NCBI RefSeq assembly: GCF_001048695.1 | Contig: NZ_CVRB01000004.1 | Coordinates: 558,001 to 622,000 of the forward strand | Source: Neobacillus massiliamazoniensis | Lineage (GTDB): Bacteria > Bacillota > Bacilli > Bacillales > Cytobacillaceae | DNA: 64,000 nt | Direction: 5' to 3' | In this document: one piece after another, positions 56,641-64,000 of the stretch | Numbering within the stretch: the first letter of the stretch is position 1 | Layout of the letters: every line of letters begins with the position of its first letter | Program-made: the position numbers and the translations under genes | The notes under the pieces: model-generated | Database searches by the model: none | Told to the model about the DNA's origin: nothing | The model's input: only the letters and a program-made list of their open reading frames with translations

Positions 56641-58201
56641 CGATATATCGAGGCATCCCATACGCCCCTTCCGGCCCCATTCCATATGGATTCATAAACG
56701 GCGGCTGTGCAGCATTGACTGGACCGGTATATGGTGCACTATAAATGGGAGGAGTTGGTGGCACAAAGGTTTGTTGGACTTGGTTTGGAACTGGATTTGG
56801 TACGATATTTGGTATTGCAGGTGGGATTGTGCTTGGCATTAGTTCTGCAGCCGGCATTAAAATCGGCGCCGGTCCACAGCCGCAATCGACTAAACCACCT
56901 GTGCCAACCGGAAGTCCATCTAGTGAGTATGGCATCTGCATGTAATGAACTGGCCCTCCGTAAGTAGGCATAGCAGTTGCTGCAGGGTCAAATGTCCCCA
57001 TTGGGGCCGGCCCCCCCATTTGCGGATAACCATATGGTGCTCCCATTCCATAAGGATCTTCAACTCTCGGATACCCCGTTGGCGCTGCTGGTCCTGTCAA
57101 CATTGCTTCTGGATAGCCAGGATAGCCAGCAGGTGCAGATGGATAGCCAGTTGGCATCGGTTGACCAGGAGCCATACCTGCTCCCCCCATATAAGGAGCG
57201 CCAGGAGTATATGCAGGATTAATTACAGGCATTTGCGGCATAAACGATGATGATTCATCATCTAAATACGGCGGCATATAAGCTGCTCCTCCCACTGCAG
57301 GTGGGTACCCAGTAGTAGGTGCATAACCAGGTGTAGGTGCATAACCAGGTGTAGGCATATGACCAGGTGTAGGCATATAACCAGGTGTAGGCATATAACT
57401 AGGTGTAGGCATATACTCAGGCCCAACTGGTGCACTAGGAACATATTCTGCAGGGGTAGGCATATACATTGGGTTCATAGGATATGCCGCTCCATGGACA
57501 TGTGGATACGGCATAAACGGTTCAAATGGAGGGCAAAAGCCTGATCCCGGCAGAACAGGAGTAACCGGTACACAATAGTCAGCTGGTGGCGGTGGACACG
57601 GTGGCATTTCTATCGGTACTTCTTTCACTTCTGGGAGGATGTTTGCTGGTTTCGGTGGCAGCACTGGCTGATTTACAATATTCGCCATATTCGCCATATT
57701 CGCCATGTTTGTCATATAATAATTGTTAACATCGATTTCAGGGACTACAGGCATTTTAGGCATATATGGTGTTTTTGGGGCTTCTTTCATAATTGGTTTT
57801 TCTTTCATAATCGGTACTTCTTTTAAAATTGGTTTTTCTTTCATAATTGGTGCTTCTTTCATAATCGGCGCTTCTTTCATAATCGGCGCTTTCACAATCG
57901 GTGCTTCCTTCATAATCGGCGCTTTCACAATCGGTGCTTCCTTCATAATCGGTGCTTCTTTCTTAATCGGTGCTTCTTTAACAATCGGCATTTCTTTCTT
58001 AACAGCTCCCGGTTTATGTCCGATAGGTGCTTCCTTCTTTACCAATCCACTGTGGGTGGGTACCTTTACTTTCATACCGGGCATTATCATATCAGGGTTG
58101 CTTAACTGTGAATTCATCTTTTTAAGTTCTTCAAAATTCACGCCGTACTTTTTGGCGATTTTCCAAAGAGTATCCCCTTTTTGTACGATATGGATCTTCA
58201 C
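56624..58201 (-). CDS. safA: SafA, spore coat morphogenetic LysM protein
   Basis: A 525-residue protein. The N-terminal LysM domain (about 2-49, VQKGDTLWKIAKKYGVNFEE) binds cortex peptidoglycan. Residues about 52-150 are a repeat built on PI(M/V/L)KEAP units. Next comes a Pro/Tyr/Met-rich tail, including a run of YMPTPG/YAPTPG hexapeptides (about 255-300). In B. subtilis SafA directs inner coat assembly; that protein is about 390 residues, so this one is longer because of its repeats. The start is GTG 58201 with AGGAGGG. A mother-cell-type -10 lies upstream. Confidence 0.9.
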   Translation of the reverse strand: MKIHIVQKGDTLWKIAKKYGVNFEELKKMNSQLSNPDMIMPGMKVKVPTHSGLVKKEAPIGHKPGAVKKEMPIVKEAPIKKEAPIMKEAPIVKAPIMKEAPIVKAPIMKEAPIMKEAPIMKEKPILKEVPIMKEKPIMKEAPKTPYMPKMPVVPEIDVNNYYMTNMANMANMANIVNQPVLPPKPANILPEVKEVPIEMPPCPPPPADYCVPVTPVLPGSGFCPPFEPFMPYPHVHGAAYPMNPMYMPTPAEYVPSAPVGPEYMPTPSYMPTPGYMPTPGHMPTPGYAPTPGYAPTTGYPPAVGGAAYMPPYLDDESSSFMPQMPVINPAYTPGAPYMGGAGMAPGQPMPTGYPSAPAGYPGYPEAMLTGPAAPTGYPRVEDPYGMGAPYGYPQMGGPAPMGTFDPAATAMPTYGGPVHYMQMPYSLDGLPVGTGGLVDCGCGPAPILMPAAELMPSTIPPAIPNIVPNPVPNQVQQTFVPPTPPIYSAPYTGPVNAAQPPFMNPYGMGPEGAYGMPRYIDESND

Positions 58202-58231
58202 ACTCTATCCCTCCTATGGCATAAGTCCATA

Positions 58232-58240
58232 TAGTGTATG
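58232..58240 (-). promoter_or_regulatory. mother-cell sigma-factor -10 candidate for safA
   Basis: CATACACTA on the minus strand fits the sigma-E/sigma-K -10 pattern, 30 bp before the safA GTG. The -35 is not clear. Confidence 0.4.
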
Positions 58241-58340
58241 TGATAATGGGCAAAGTGCTAACATTCTTCATAAAAACTTATGCTATTTTTCAAAGAAATA
58301 TGAATCGTACAATTTTGAATAATTTTACATCTGTGTTGTT

Positions 58341-58374
58341 AAAAAATAGATGCAACAGTATCATTGCATCTATT
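58341..58374 (-). terminator. terminator after nadA
   Basis: AATAGATGCAA pairs with TTGCATCTATT, followed by TTTT on the minus strand. Confidence 0.85.
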
Positions 58375-58383
58375 ACTAACGTT

Positions 58384-59487
58384 TTATAAATTTTCCAACA
58401 TACGCTCCAATGCCAGCTTAGCATTTCGAGCAATTGTTTCATCTACTTTGATAAGATTATGCCCGTTATTATCTTCGAGTGCATCCAAACTCCAAACTAA
58501 ATGCGGCAAATCAATTCGATTCATGGTCAGACATGGACACATATGTGGGTTTAATGAAATGATATGCTTCTCAGGATGATTTTTTATCAAACGATTAACC
58601 AGATTCATCTCCGTACCAATTGCCCACTCTGAACCTGGTTTGGCATTTTCAATCGCTTTAATGATATAACTAGTTGACCCTGCTTCATCAGCTAATTCTA
58701 CAACCTCACGCCTGCATTCCGGATGAACAATGATCTTCATGCTTGGATAGTTATTTCGAATTTCGATAATATTTTGTACTGTAAAATTTTCGTGTACGGA
58801 GCAATGCCCCTTCCACAAAATCACTTTTATTTTTGCAAAGTCACCTTCATATTCCAACTTTTCATCGATCGGATTCCAGACAGCCATTTCATCTAAACCT
58901 ACACCTAAATCTGCTGCCGTATTTCTTCCAAGATGCTGGTCCGGTAAGAAAAGAATACGCTCTTTTTGTTCAAATGCCCATTTTACCATTGTCTCAGCAT
59001 TTGATGAAGTTACCGTTGCCCCCCCTTTTGAGCCTACAAATGCTTTAATGGCAGCCGTTGAATTCACATAGGTTAACGGAAGAATAGTATCAGCAAAAGT
59101 TGTCTGAAGTTTCTCCCATGCTCTTTCTGTTTGCCGAATATCTGCCATATCTGCCATTGAACAGCCTGCACGCATATCCGGTAAAAAAACCTTTTGATTT
59201 ACATTTGTAAGTATATCTGCTGTTTCTGCCATAAAATGAACACCACAGAAAACAATAAATTCAGCTTCCGTATTTTCAGCCGATAATTGTGCCAATTTTA
59301 AAGAATCCCCTGTCGCATCAGCAAACTGAATAACTTCATCTTTTTGATAATGATGGCCAGGTATAAACAGTCGCCTGCCAAATTTCTCTTTAATTTCGAT
59401 GACTCGGGCTTCTAGCTCTTCTTTCGACATCAGCCGATACATTTCAGGGATTATACAATTGGTTGTTAGTGTTTCTAAAATGCTCAT
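58384..59487 (-). CDS. nadA: quinolinate synthase NadA
   Basis: A 367-residue iron-sulfur enzyme that condenses iminoaspartate with dihydroxyacetone phosphate to quinolinate. [14 protein letters not shown] (about 45-58) is the substrate-binding start. Cysteines proposed to hold the [4Fe-4S] cluster lie in [13 protein letters not shown] (about 104), [12 protein letters not shown] (about 223) and [11 protein letters not shown] (about 312). It starts at ATG 59487 with AAGGAGAAGG and overlaps the nadC stop by ATGA. The divergent nifS probably supplies its cluster. Confidence 0.95.
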   Translation of the reverse strand: MSILETLTTNCIIPEMYRLMSKEELEARVIEIKEKFGRRLFIPGHHYQKDEVIQFADATGDSLKLAQLSAENTEAEFIVFCGVHFMAETADILTNVNQKVFLPDMRAGCSMADMADIRQTERAWEKLQTTFADTILPLTYVNSTAAIKAFVGSKGGATVTSSNAETMVKWAFEQKERILFLPDQHLGRNTAADLGVGLDEMAVWNPIDEKLEYEGDFAKIKVILWKGHCSVHENFTVQNIIEIRNNYPSMKIIVHPECRREVVELADEAGSTSYIIKAIENAKPGSEWAIGTEMNLVNRLIKNHPEKHIISLNPHMCPCLTMNRIDLPHLVWSLDALEDNNGHNLIKVDETIARNAKLALERMLENL

Positions 59488-60338
59488 AGTATTCCTTCTC
59501 CTTTGTCCCAAAGCACTTTTACGCTAATGTCTAACGCTTGATAGGAATGAGTTAAAAAGCCTAATGAAATATAATGAACTCCCGTATCCTGATATTCAGC
59601 CAGATTACATAATTGGATTCCCCCGGAAGCTTCGGTAATGATATGTTCCGGTACCAATTGAATAAATTCCTTAATCTCTTTCGGCGTACGATTATCGAAC
59701 ATAATAACATCAGCACCTGCATTTACTGCCTCCATTACCTGTTCTTCCGTCTCGACCTCTACTTCAATTTTCACCATATGACCTGCACTTTTACGAACTG
59801 CTTCAACCGCTCCTTTAATAGAACCTGCAAAAGCAATATGATTATCCTTAATCATGACACCATCATACAAACCAAAACGGTGATTATATCCCCCACCACA
59901 TCGGACCGCATATTTTTCAAGCATCCGCAGTCCCGGTGTGGTTTTCCGGGTATCACAAATTTTTGTATAATTGCTGTTAAGTGTAGAAATAGCTTTTTGC
60001 GTTAGTGTAGCAATTCCGCTCATCCTTTGAATCAAATTCAGTACAACTCTTTCTCCCTTTAACAGGTCAGAGATTCTCCCCGATGCTTGCCCCAGCTGCT
60101 GACCAATTTTGAATGGCTCTCCGTCTTTCACAAAAACACTTGTGCTAATTTGATTGTTTAGCAGTTGAAAACCAGTTTTAATAATCTCTTCTCCACAAAA
60201 AATTCCGTCTTGTTTAGCGAGGAAAACAATTTCCCCAAACGCATCTTCTGGAAAAATTAAATCTGTTGTAATATCTTGTTCCCCAATATCCTCAAGAAAA
60301 AAATTCTCAAGTAACGAGCGCAGTTTCAATATATTCAC
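59484..60338 (-). CDS. nadC: nicotinate-nucleotide pyrophosphorylase (carboxylating) NadC
   Basis: A 284-residue quinolinate phosphoribosyltransferase. Signatures are [14 protein letters not shown] (16-29), [18 protein letters not shown] (about 130-147), [20 protein letters not shown] and EVEVETEEQ (about 192-200). It turns quinolinate and PRPP into nicotinate mononucleotide. The start is GTG 60338, with GGAGAAG upstream, inside the 3' end of nadB (32-bp overlap), and it overlaps nadA by 4 bp, so the three are tightly coupled. Confidence 0.96.
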   Translation of the reverse strand: MNILKLRSLLENFFLEDIGEQDITTDLIFPEDAFGEIVFLAKQDGIFCGEEIIKTGFQLLNNQISTSVFVKDGEPFKIGQQLGQASGRISDLLKGERVVLNLIQRMSGIATLTQKAISTLNSNYTKICDTRKTTPGLRMLEKYAVRCGGGYNHRFGLYDGVMIKDNHIAFAGSIKGAVEAVRKSAGHMVKIEVEVETEEQVMEAVNAGADVIMFDNRTPKEIKEFIQLVPEHIITEASGGIQLCNLAEYQDTGVHYISLGFLTHSYQALDISVKVLWDKGEGIL

Positions 60339-61887
60339 TTTTCTTCTCCATTTCTCGTTTATATTTTTGAATGATGGTTTTCCTTAACCAATAACTATTA
60401 TCTTCAAATGGATAATCACTTCTAAAATGTCCTCCGCGGCTTTCAGTTCGTAATAAGGCAGATTCTGTAATCTGTTGTGCGATTATTAACATAAATAGTT
60501 TAGTTAATTCAGAGACTGAAAATGAATCCCATTCTATGATTTCCATTACCTTAAACTGCTCTAACCAGTTTAATTGATTTTTAAGGGTTCCTTCATTCCT
60601 GATAATTCCGACTCTTTCCATCATCAAGTCCTTTATTTCTTGGATATCTGGTAAATTTACCTTATTTTTGCCGACAGAATGGGATATAGGAAATGGTTTC
60701 GATGCGATTGGCTCTACTTTATTAGAATTGATCCACTCCGCAAGCTTTCTCCCTTGATATAATCCTTCTAGTAATGAATTACTGGCTAATCGATTTGCAC
60801 CATGAAATCCTGTGCAAGCAGCTTCTCCAATGGCAAAAAGCCCATCAATAGATGTTCTTCCGATTAGGTCTGTTTTAATTCCACCCATTAAAAAATGACA
60901 TCCGGGAGCAACCGGCAGTAAGCCTTTTGCGATGTCCACCCCATTTTCCTCACAAAGTGAGGTAATAGAAGGAAATCGTTTTCCAAAGTTTTTAATTTCC
61001 GTAATATCTAAAAAGACTTGATTTCCTTTTTTTAAATATTCATAGATAGTTTGCGAAACAACATGTCGTGGAGCTAAGTCCTTATAAGGATGAATCCCTT
61101 CCATAATCTGTGTACCATCCTCTGACACAAGAATAGCCCCTTCACCACGTACGGCTTCAGAAATTAACCCCTTCGTTTCACCTTGCAAATACAAAAGAGT
61201 AGGATGAAATTGGATGAATTCCATGTCAGCAATTTCAGCCCCTGCTAAATACGCCATTGCAATACCATCGCCACTTACCGTGCTTGCATTTGATGTAAAC
61301 TTGTATAATTGGCCGCAACCGCCTGTTGCAATGATGATATGTGTAGCGTAATGAAGATGAGTCGTTCCGTTAGGCTTTTTTGACTTTACCCCTATACAGC
61401 GATTCTTCTCAGCATTTATTATCAATTCGTAAGCAAATGAATGTTCCTCAATCTGAACATGATCATTCAATTGAAGAATCAAAGACTCCATTAAGTTCAT
61501 TCCCGTGGCATCTCCGCCGCTATGAACAATTCTCTTTTCACTATGGGCACCTTCCATCCCCAGGAGCCATTCACCTTTTTGATTCTTATCAAAAACATCT
61601 CCGTTTCTTGACATTTTGCGTATGAGTTCCGGAGCTTCTTCAACGATTTGCTTCGCAACTTCCCGATCATTATGAAATCTCCCTGCCTCGAGGGTATCGG
61701 CATAATGTTTTGAAGGGTCGTCATGTTTGCCAACGGCCGCTGCAATTCCCCCTTGAGCCAAATAGGAATTTGCCGTTCTTAAACTCGACTTTGTGATAAT
61801 CCTCACATTCAAATTCTTATTTAAAAGGACAGCAAGTTGTAAGGCAGCAACCCCGCTTCCAATAATTACAACATCATTATTTGTCAT
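60307..61887 (-). CDS. nadB: L-aspartate oxidase NadB
   Basis: A 526-residue FAD flavoprotein that oxidises aspartate to iminoaspartate, the first step of de novo NAD synthesis. The FAD loop is IIGSGVAALQLA (8-19); SYLAQGGIAAA (about 42-52), HSGGDATGMNLM and GEAACTGFHGANRLASNSL (about 345-363) are family signatures. Start ATG 61887 has CAGGAGGT. It heads nadB-nadC-nadA and is divergent from nifS-niaR. Confidence 0.96.
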   Translation of the reverse strand: MTNNDVVIIGSGVAALQLAVLLNKNLNVRIITKSSLRTANSYLAQGGIAAAVGKHDDPSKHYADTLEAGRFHNDREVAKQIVEEAPELIRKMSRNGDVFDKNQKGEWLLGMEGAHSEKRIVHSGGDATGMNLMESLILQLNDHVQIEEHSFAYELIINAEKNRCIGVKSKKPNGTTHLHYATHIIIATGGCGQLYKFTSNASTVSGDGIAMAYLAGAEIADMEFIQFHPTLLYLQGETKGLISEAVRGEGAILVSEDGTQIMEGIHPYKDLAPRHVVSQTIYEYLKKGNQVFLDITEIKNFGKRFPSITSLCEENGVDIAKGLLPVAPGCHFLMGGIKTDLIGRTSIDGLFAIGEAACTGFHGANRLASNSLLEGLYQGRKLAEWINSNKVEPIASKPFPISHSVGKNKVNLPDIQEIKDLMMERVGIIRNEGTLKNQLNWLEQFKVMEIIEWDSFSVSELTKLFMLIIAQQITESALLRTESRGGHFRSDYPFEDNSYWLRKTIIQKYKREMEKKSEYIETALVT

Positions 61888-61910
61888 GTATTAAACCTCC
61901 TGGATCAACA

Positions 61911-61954
61911 GGTGTCTTGACATATATCTTTACACAGAATTAAACTATTTACAA
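61911..61954. promoter_or_regulatory. divergent nadB/nifS promoter region, likely NiaR operator
   Basis: A plus-strand promoter for nifS (TTGACA 61917-61922, 18 bp, TAAACT 61941-61946) overlaps a weak minus-strand promoter for nadB (TTGTAA 61949-61954, AAAGAT near 61926). An imperfect dyad GTGTCTTGACA ... TTTACAC covers the nifS -35 and nadB -10. NiaR, encoded next door, is the expected repressor with nicotinate. Confidence 0.6.
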
Positions 61955-61994
61955 GCATTTTTGTTACTTAAAAATTATGTATGGGAGAAAGAAA

Positions 61995-63143
61995 ATGATT
62001 AATTTTGATTATGCTGCAACCACTCCACTAGATTATGAAGCAGCTGAAATTTATGTTAAAGCCGCAACTGAATACTATGGAAATTCCAGCAGTCTACATG
62101 ACATTGGAGGACAATCAAATGCACTGCTTGAAAATTGCCGTAAAGAATTAGCCAGCCTATTAGGGGTGGATAAAAAAGGTCTATACTTTACTAGTGGTGG
62201 GTCTGAAGGGAATTTTTTAGCGATTGAAGCGTTGTTATCATCTCCTAACAAAACGGGAAAACATATTTTAATAGCAATGGCTGAACACTCCTCCGTACAT
62301 GGTGTGGTGAAACGATTAGAAAAAGCAGGCTATCAAATTACACTTCTTCCTTTTAATTCTTCAGGGGTAATCGATTTATTTCAACTTGAAAAAAGGATTA
62401 CCCCTGAAACGGTTCTGATTTCAATTCAACATGTTAATTCTGAAATTGGAACAATTCAACCAATAGAGATTATAGCTAAAATATGTAAAGATAAACACAT
62501 TCATTTCCACAGCGATTTTGTTCAGTCATTTGGAAAAATTGATCTGAAAAATACAGCCAGTCTTGTCAGCAGCTTTTCTTTTTCCGGTCATAAAATTTAT
62601 GGTCCAAAAGGGATTGGGGGAGTTTTTATCAGCCCCAGCATTTCTTGGAGCCCTTTTTTCCCTGGTGGAACACACGAAAAAGGATTTAGGCCAGGAACGA
62701 TTAATGTACCGGCTATTGCAGCAATGACCGTGGCTGCACAAAAAATAGATAAACAATTGCAAGAAGATCACCGTCGATTTCTGAGCTTGCGGAAAGCTTT
62801 TATTGAGGAAATTTCCCCCATTAAAGATTCCGTCCAAATATTTCAAGCAGGAGAAGATTCCCAGCTCCCACAAATCATTGGGATGCGAATTTCGGGAATT
62901 GAAGGGCAATGGATGATGTTAGAATGCAACCGGTTAGGATATGCTATTTCAACAGGGAGCGCCTGCCAAATTGGTATGCAAACCCCTTCGAAAACGATGC
63001 AAGCACTAGGCTTAGACATGCGGGAAGCAAAGGAATTTATTCGAATTTCCTTCGGCAAGTCAACCACGTTAGATAATGTACAGAAGCTCGCTCAAACGTT
63101 AGTGAATATTGTTAAAGCGTTTAATACAAATTCTGACCGTTAA
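61995..63143 (+). CDS. nifS: cysteine desulfurase NifS associated with NAD synthesis
   Basis: A 382-residue class V PLP cysteine desulfurase, a paralogue of iscS at 25 kb. NFDYAATTPLDY begins it, the PLP lysine is in SGHKIYGPKG (about 199-208) and the persulfide cysteine in STGSACQIG (about 320-328). In B. subtilis the nad-linked NifS serves the NadA iron-sulfur cluster, which its place here fits. ATG 61995 is chosen, with GGGAGAAAG; an ATG 6 codons earlier precedes that site. Confidence 0.92.
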   Translation: MINFDYAATTPLDYEAAEIYVKAATEYYGNSSSLHDIGGQSNALLENCRKELASLLGVDKKGLYFTSGGSEGNFLAIEALLSSPNKTGKHILIAMAEHSSVHGVVKRLEKAGYQITLLPFNSSGVIDLFQLEKRITPETVLISIQHVNSEIGTIQPIEIIAKICKDKHIHFHSDFVQSFGKIDLKNTASLVSSFSFSGHKIYGPKGIGGVFISPSISWSPFFPGGTHEKGFRPGTINVPAIAAMTVAAQKIDKQLQEDHRRFLSLRKAFIEEISPIKDSVQIFQAGEDSQLPQIIGMRISGIEGQWMMLECNRLGYAISTGSACQIGMQTPSKTMQALGLDMREAKEFIRISFGKSTTLDNVQKLAQTLVNIVKAFNTNSDR

Positions 63144-63183
63144 TTATGCTAGAATAAACAAAGATACTTATAGGAGGAATTAT

Positions 63184-63723
63184 ATGTCTGAACAGAAAAA
63201 AATTCTCGGAGAAGAAAGAAGAAATTTTATTCTTCATCAGCTGAAAGAAAGTCCTTCTCCGATCACTGGGAGCGAACTTGCTGCGAAAACAAATGTTAGC
63301 AGACAAGTCATTGTCGGGGATATTACACTTTTAAAGGCTAAAAATGAGCCGATTATTGCAACAAGCCAGGGCTATATTTACGTAAAATATCATTCCGGTG
63401 ATTCTTATGTTCAAAGGACCATTGCCTCTTACCACACACCTGAAGAAACAGAGCAGGAACTAAATATCATTGTCGACCATGGAGTAACTGTAAGAGATGT
63501 AAAAGTTGAACATGCTGTTTACGGAGATATAACAGCATCCATTATGGTCTCGAATCGCCAGGAGGTCAAACAATTCATGAAAAAAATCAGCGATTCGAAT
63601 GCTTCATTTTTATCAGCATTAACAGATGGTATTCATCTCCATACCCTATCAGCAAAAAGCGAAATGGCATTGGATAAGGCAGTAAAGGCTCTTGCAGAAG
63701 CGGGCTTTTTAATAGAAATGTAA
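63184..63723 (+). CDS. niaR: NiaR (YrxA), nicotinate-responsive repressor of NAD genes
   Basis: A 179-residue regulator. An N-terminal HTH_11 helix-turn-helix (about 10-62, GSELAAKTNVSRQVIVGDIT) is followed by a 3H domain, whose conserved histidines are visible in VDHGVTV, VEHAVYGD and GIHLHTL. Nicotinic acid is the known corepressor. AGGAGG fixes ATG 63184. It follows nifS by 40 bp in one operon and likely represses both nifS and nadBCA. Confidence 0.93.
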   Translation: MSEQKKILGEERRNFILHQLKESPSPITGSELAAKTNVSRQVIVGDITLLKAKNEPIIATSQGYIYVKYHSGDSYVQRTIASYHTPEETEQELNIIVDHGVTVRDVKVEHAVYGDITASIMVSNRQEVKQFMKKISDSNASFLSALTDGIHLHTLSAKSEMALDKAVKALAEAGFLIEM

Positions 63724-63758
63724 AAATGACTTGGGTTTTAGAAACCCAAGTCATTTTG
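63724..63758 (+). terminator. terminator after niaR
   Basis: AAAATGACTTGGGTTT pairs with AAACCCAAGTCATTTT around TAG; it starts right after the stop. Confidence 0.9.
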
Positions 63759-63870
63759 ATTTGTAAATTGTTGATGTTGTTTTTCCTAAATTAGGATTAA
63801 GATCAATCTATCTGGCACTGGGCACTAAATTCGAAGGTCATTTTCTGGATTTTCACCTAAAAAAAAATGG

Positions 63871-64000
63871 ATATGTGCCATTTTTGATTTTTATGTGCCG
63901 TTTTTCAATTATATGTGCCATTTTTCGATTTTATGTGCCATTTTTTTAATATATGTGCCGTTTTAAACTTTTATGTGCCATTTGATCCGGGCACCCATTT
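63871..64000. repeat. 20-bp tandem array (TATGTGCC(A/G)TTTTT)
   Basis: TATGTGCCA or TATGTGCCG begins at 63872, 63892, 63912, 63932, 63952 and 63972, an exact 20-bp period, with a variable AT-rich spacer. The last copy runs into GATCCGGGCACCC. The array may go on past the window. No gene is visible from 63759 to the end. Confidence 0.88.

Noticed and set aside
57723..58322. 199-codon plus-strand frame rich in IGASFIIGAF-type repeats
   Set aside because: It is the exact antisense of the safA repeat tract; the periodic hydrophobic pattern is the reverse complement of PIMKEAP codons.

Overview
The window is a piece of the chromosome of a spore-forming, low-GC Bacillaceae bacterium (Bacillus/Neobacillus type). 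The evidence is direct: Shine-Dalgarno sequences of the AGGAGG type, TTG and GTG starts, sigma-A promoters, T-box leaders, 6S RNA, sporulation genes (spoVB, bofC, safA, a YhcN/YlaJ lipoprotein) and gene order close to that of the Bacillus subtilis yrzI-yrhC-mccBA-mtnN ... aspS-hisS ... relA ... ruvAB ... nadABC region. Almost everything is on the minus strand, so transcription runs mostly from high to low coordinates. Plus-strand genes are the truncated M3 peptidase, yrzA, rarA, yrvJ, spoVB, a TIGR04086 membrane protein, nifS and niaR.

Layout. 1-5.1 kb: 3' end of an oligoendopeptidase, a cluster of very small ORFs around two YrzI paralogues, and yrhC with the mtnN-mccA-mccB methionine-to-cysteine genes (yrrT is missing). 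5.5-15.3 kb: yrzA, yrrS, pbpI, greA, udk, the tRNA wobble-uridine hydroxylation/methylation set trhP2-trhP1-trmR, mltG, yrzB, ruvX and ireB. 15.4-26.4 kb: alaS with its T-box, an AI-2E-type permease, two small proteins, yrrD, recD2, yrrB, mnmA, iscS and cymR. 26.6-37.4 kb: rarA, an ABC exporter pair, tcdA, 6S RNA, aspS-hisS with a T-box, yrzK, the amidase yrvJ and dtd. 37.4-48.9 kb: relA, apt, recJ, secDF, comN, spoVB, a DUF421 protein and a TIGR04086 protein. 49-54.5 kb: yajC, tgt, queA, yrzS, ruvBA and bofC. 54.9-63.7 kb: spore coat genes, then the NAD block nadA-nadC-nadB facing nifS-niaR.

The genes form recognisable modules. Sulfur: mtnN, mccA and mccB recycle SAM-derived homocysteine to cysteine, IscS and MnmA use cysteine sulfur for tRNA thiolation, and CymR is the cysteine regulator. 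tRNA modification and decoding: trmR, trhP1/2, mnmA, tcdA, tgt, queA, alaS, aspS, hisS and dtd. DNA repair: ruvX, recD2, rarA, recJ and ruvAB. Secretion: secDF and yajC. NAD synthesis: nadABC, with nifS as probable Fe-S/sulfur supplier and niaR as repressor.

No large unknown operon, prophage, CRISPR or IS element was seen. The less ordinary content lies between the genes: the micro-ORF cluster around yrzI, a three-stem RNA ahead of trmR, a terminator hairpin that contains the pbpI ribosome-binding site, a TIGR04086 gene that seems to start at ATC, three families of dispersed palindromic repeats (one joining the stop codons of three genes), a 52-bp minisatellite and a 20-bp tandem array at the right edge.
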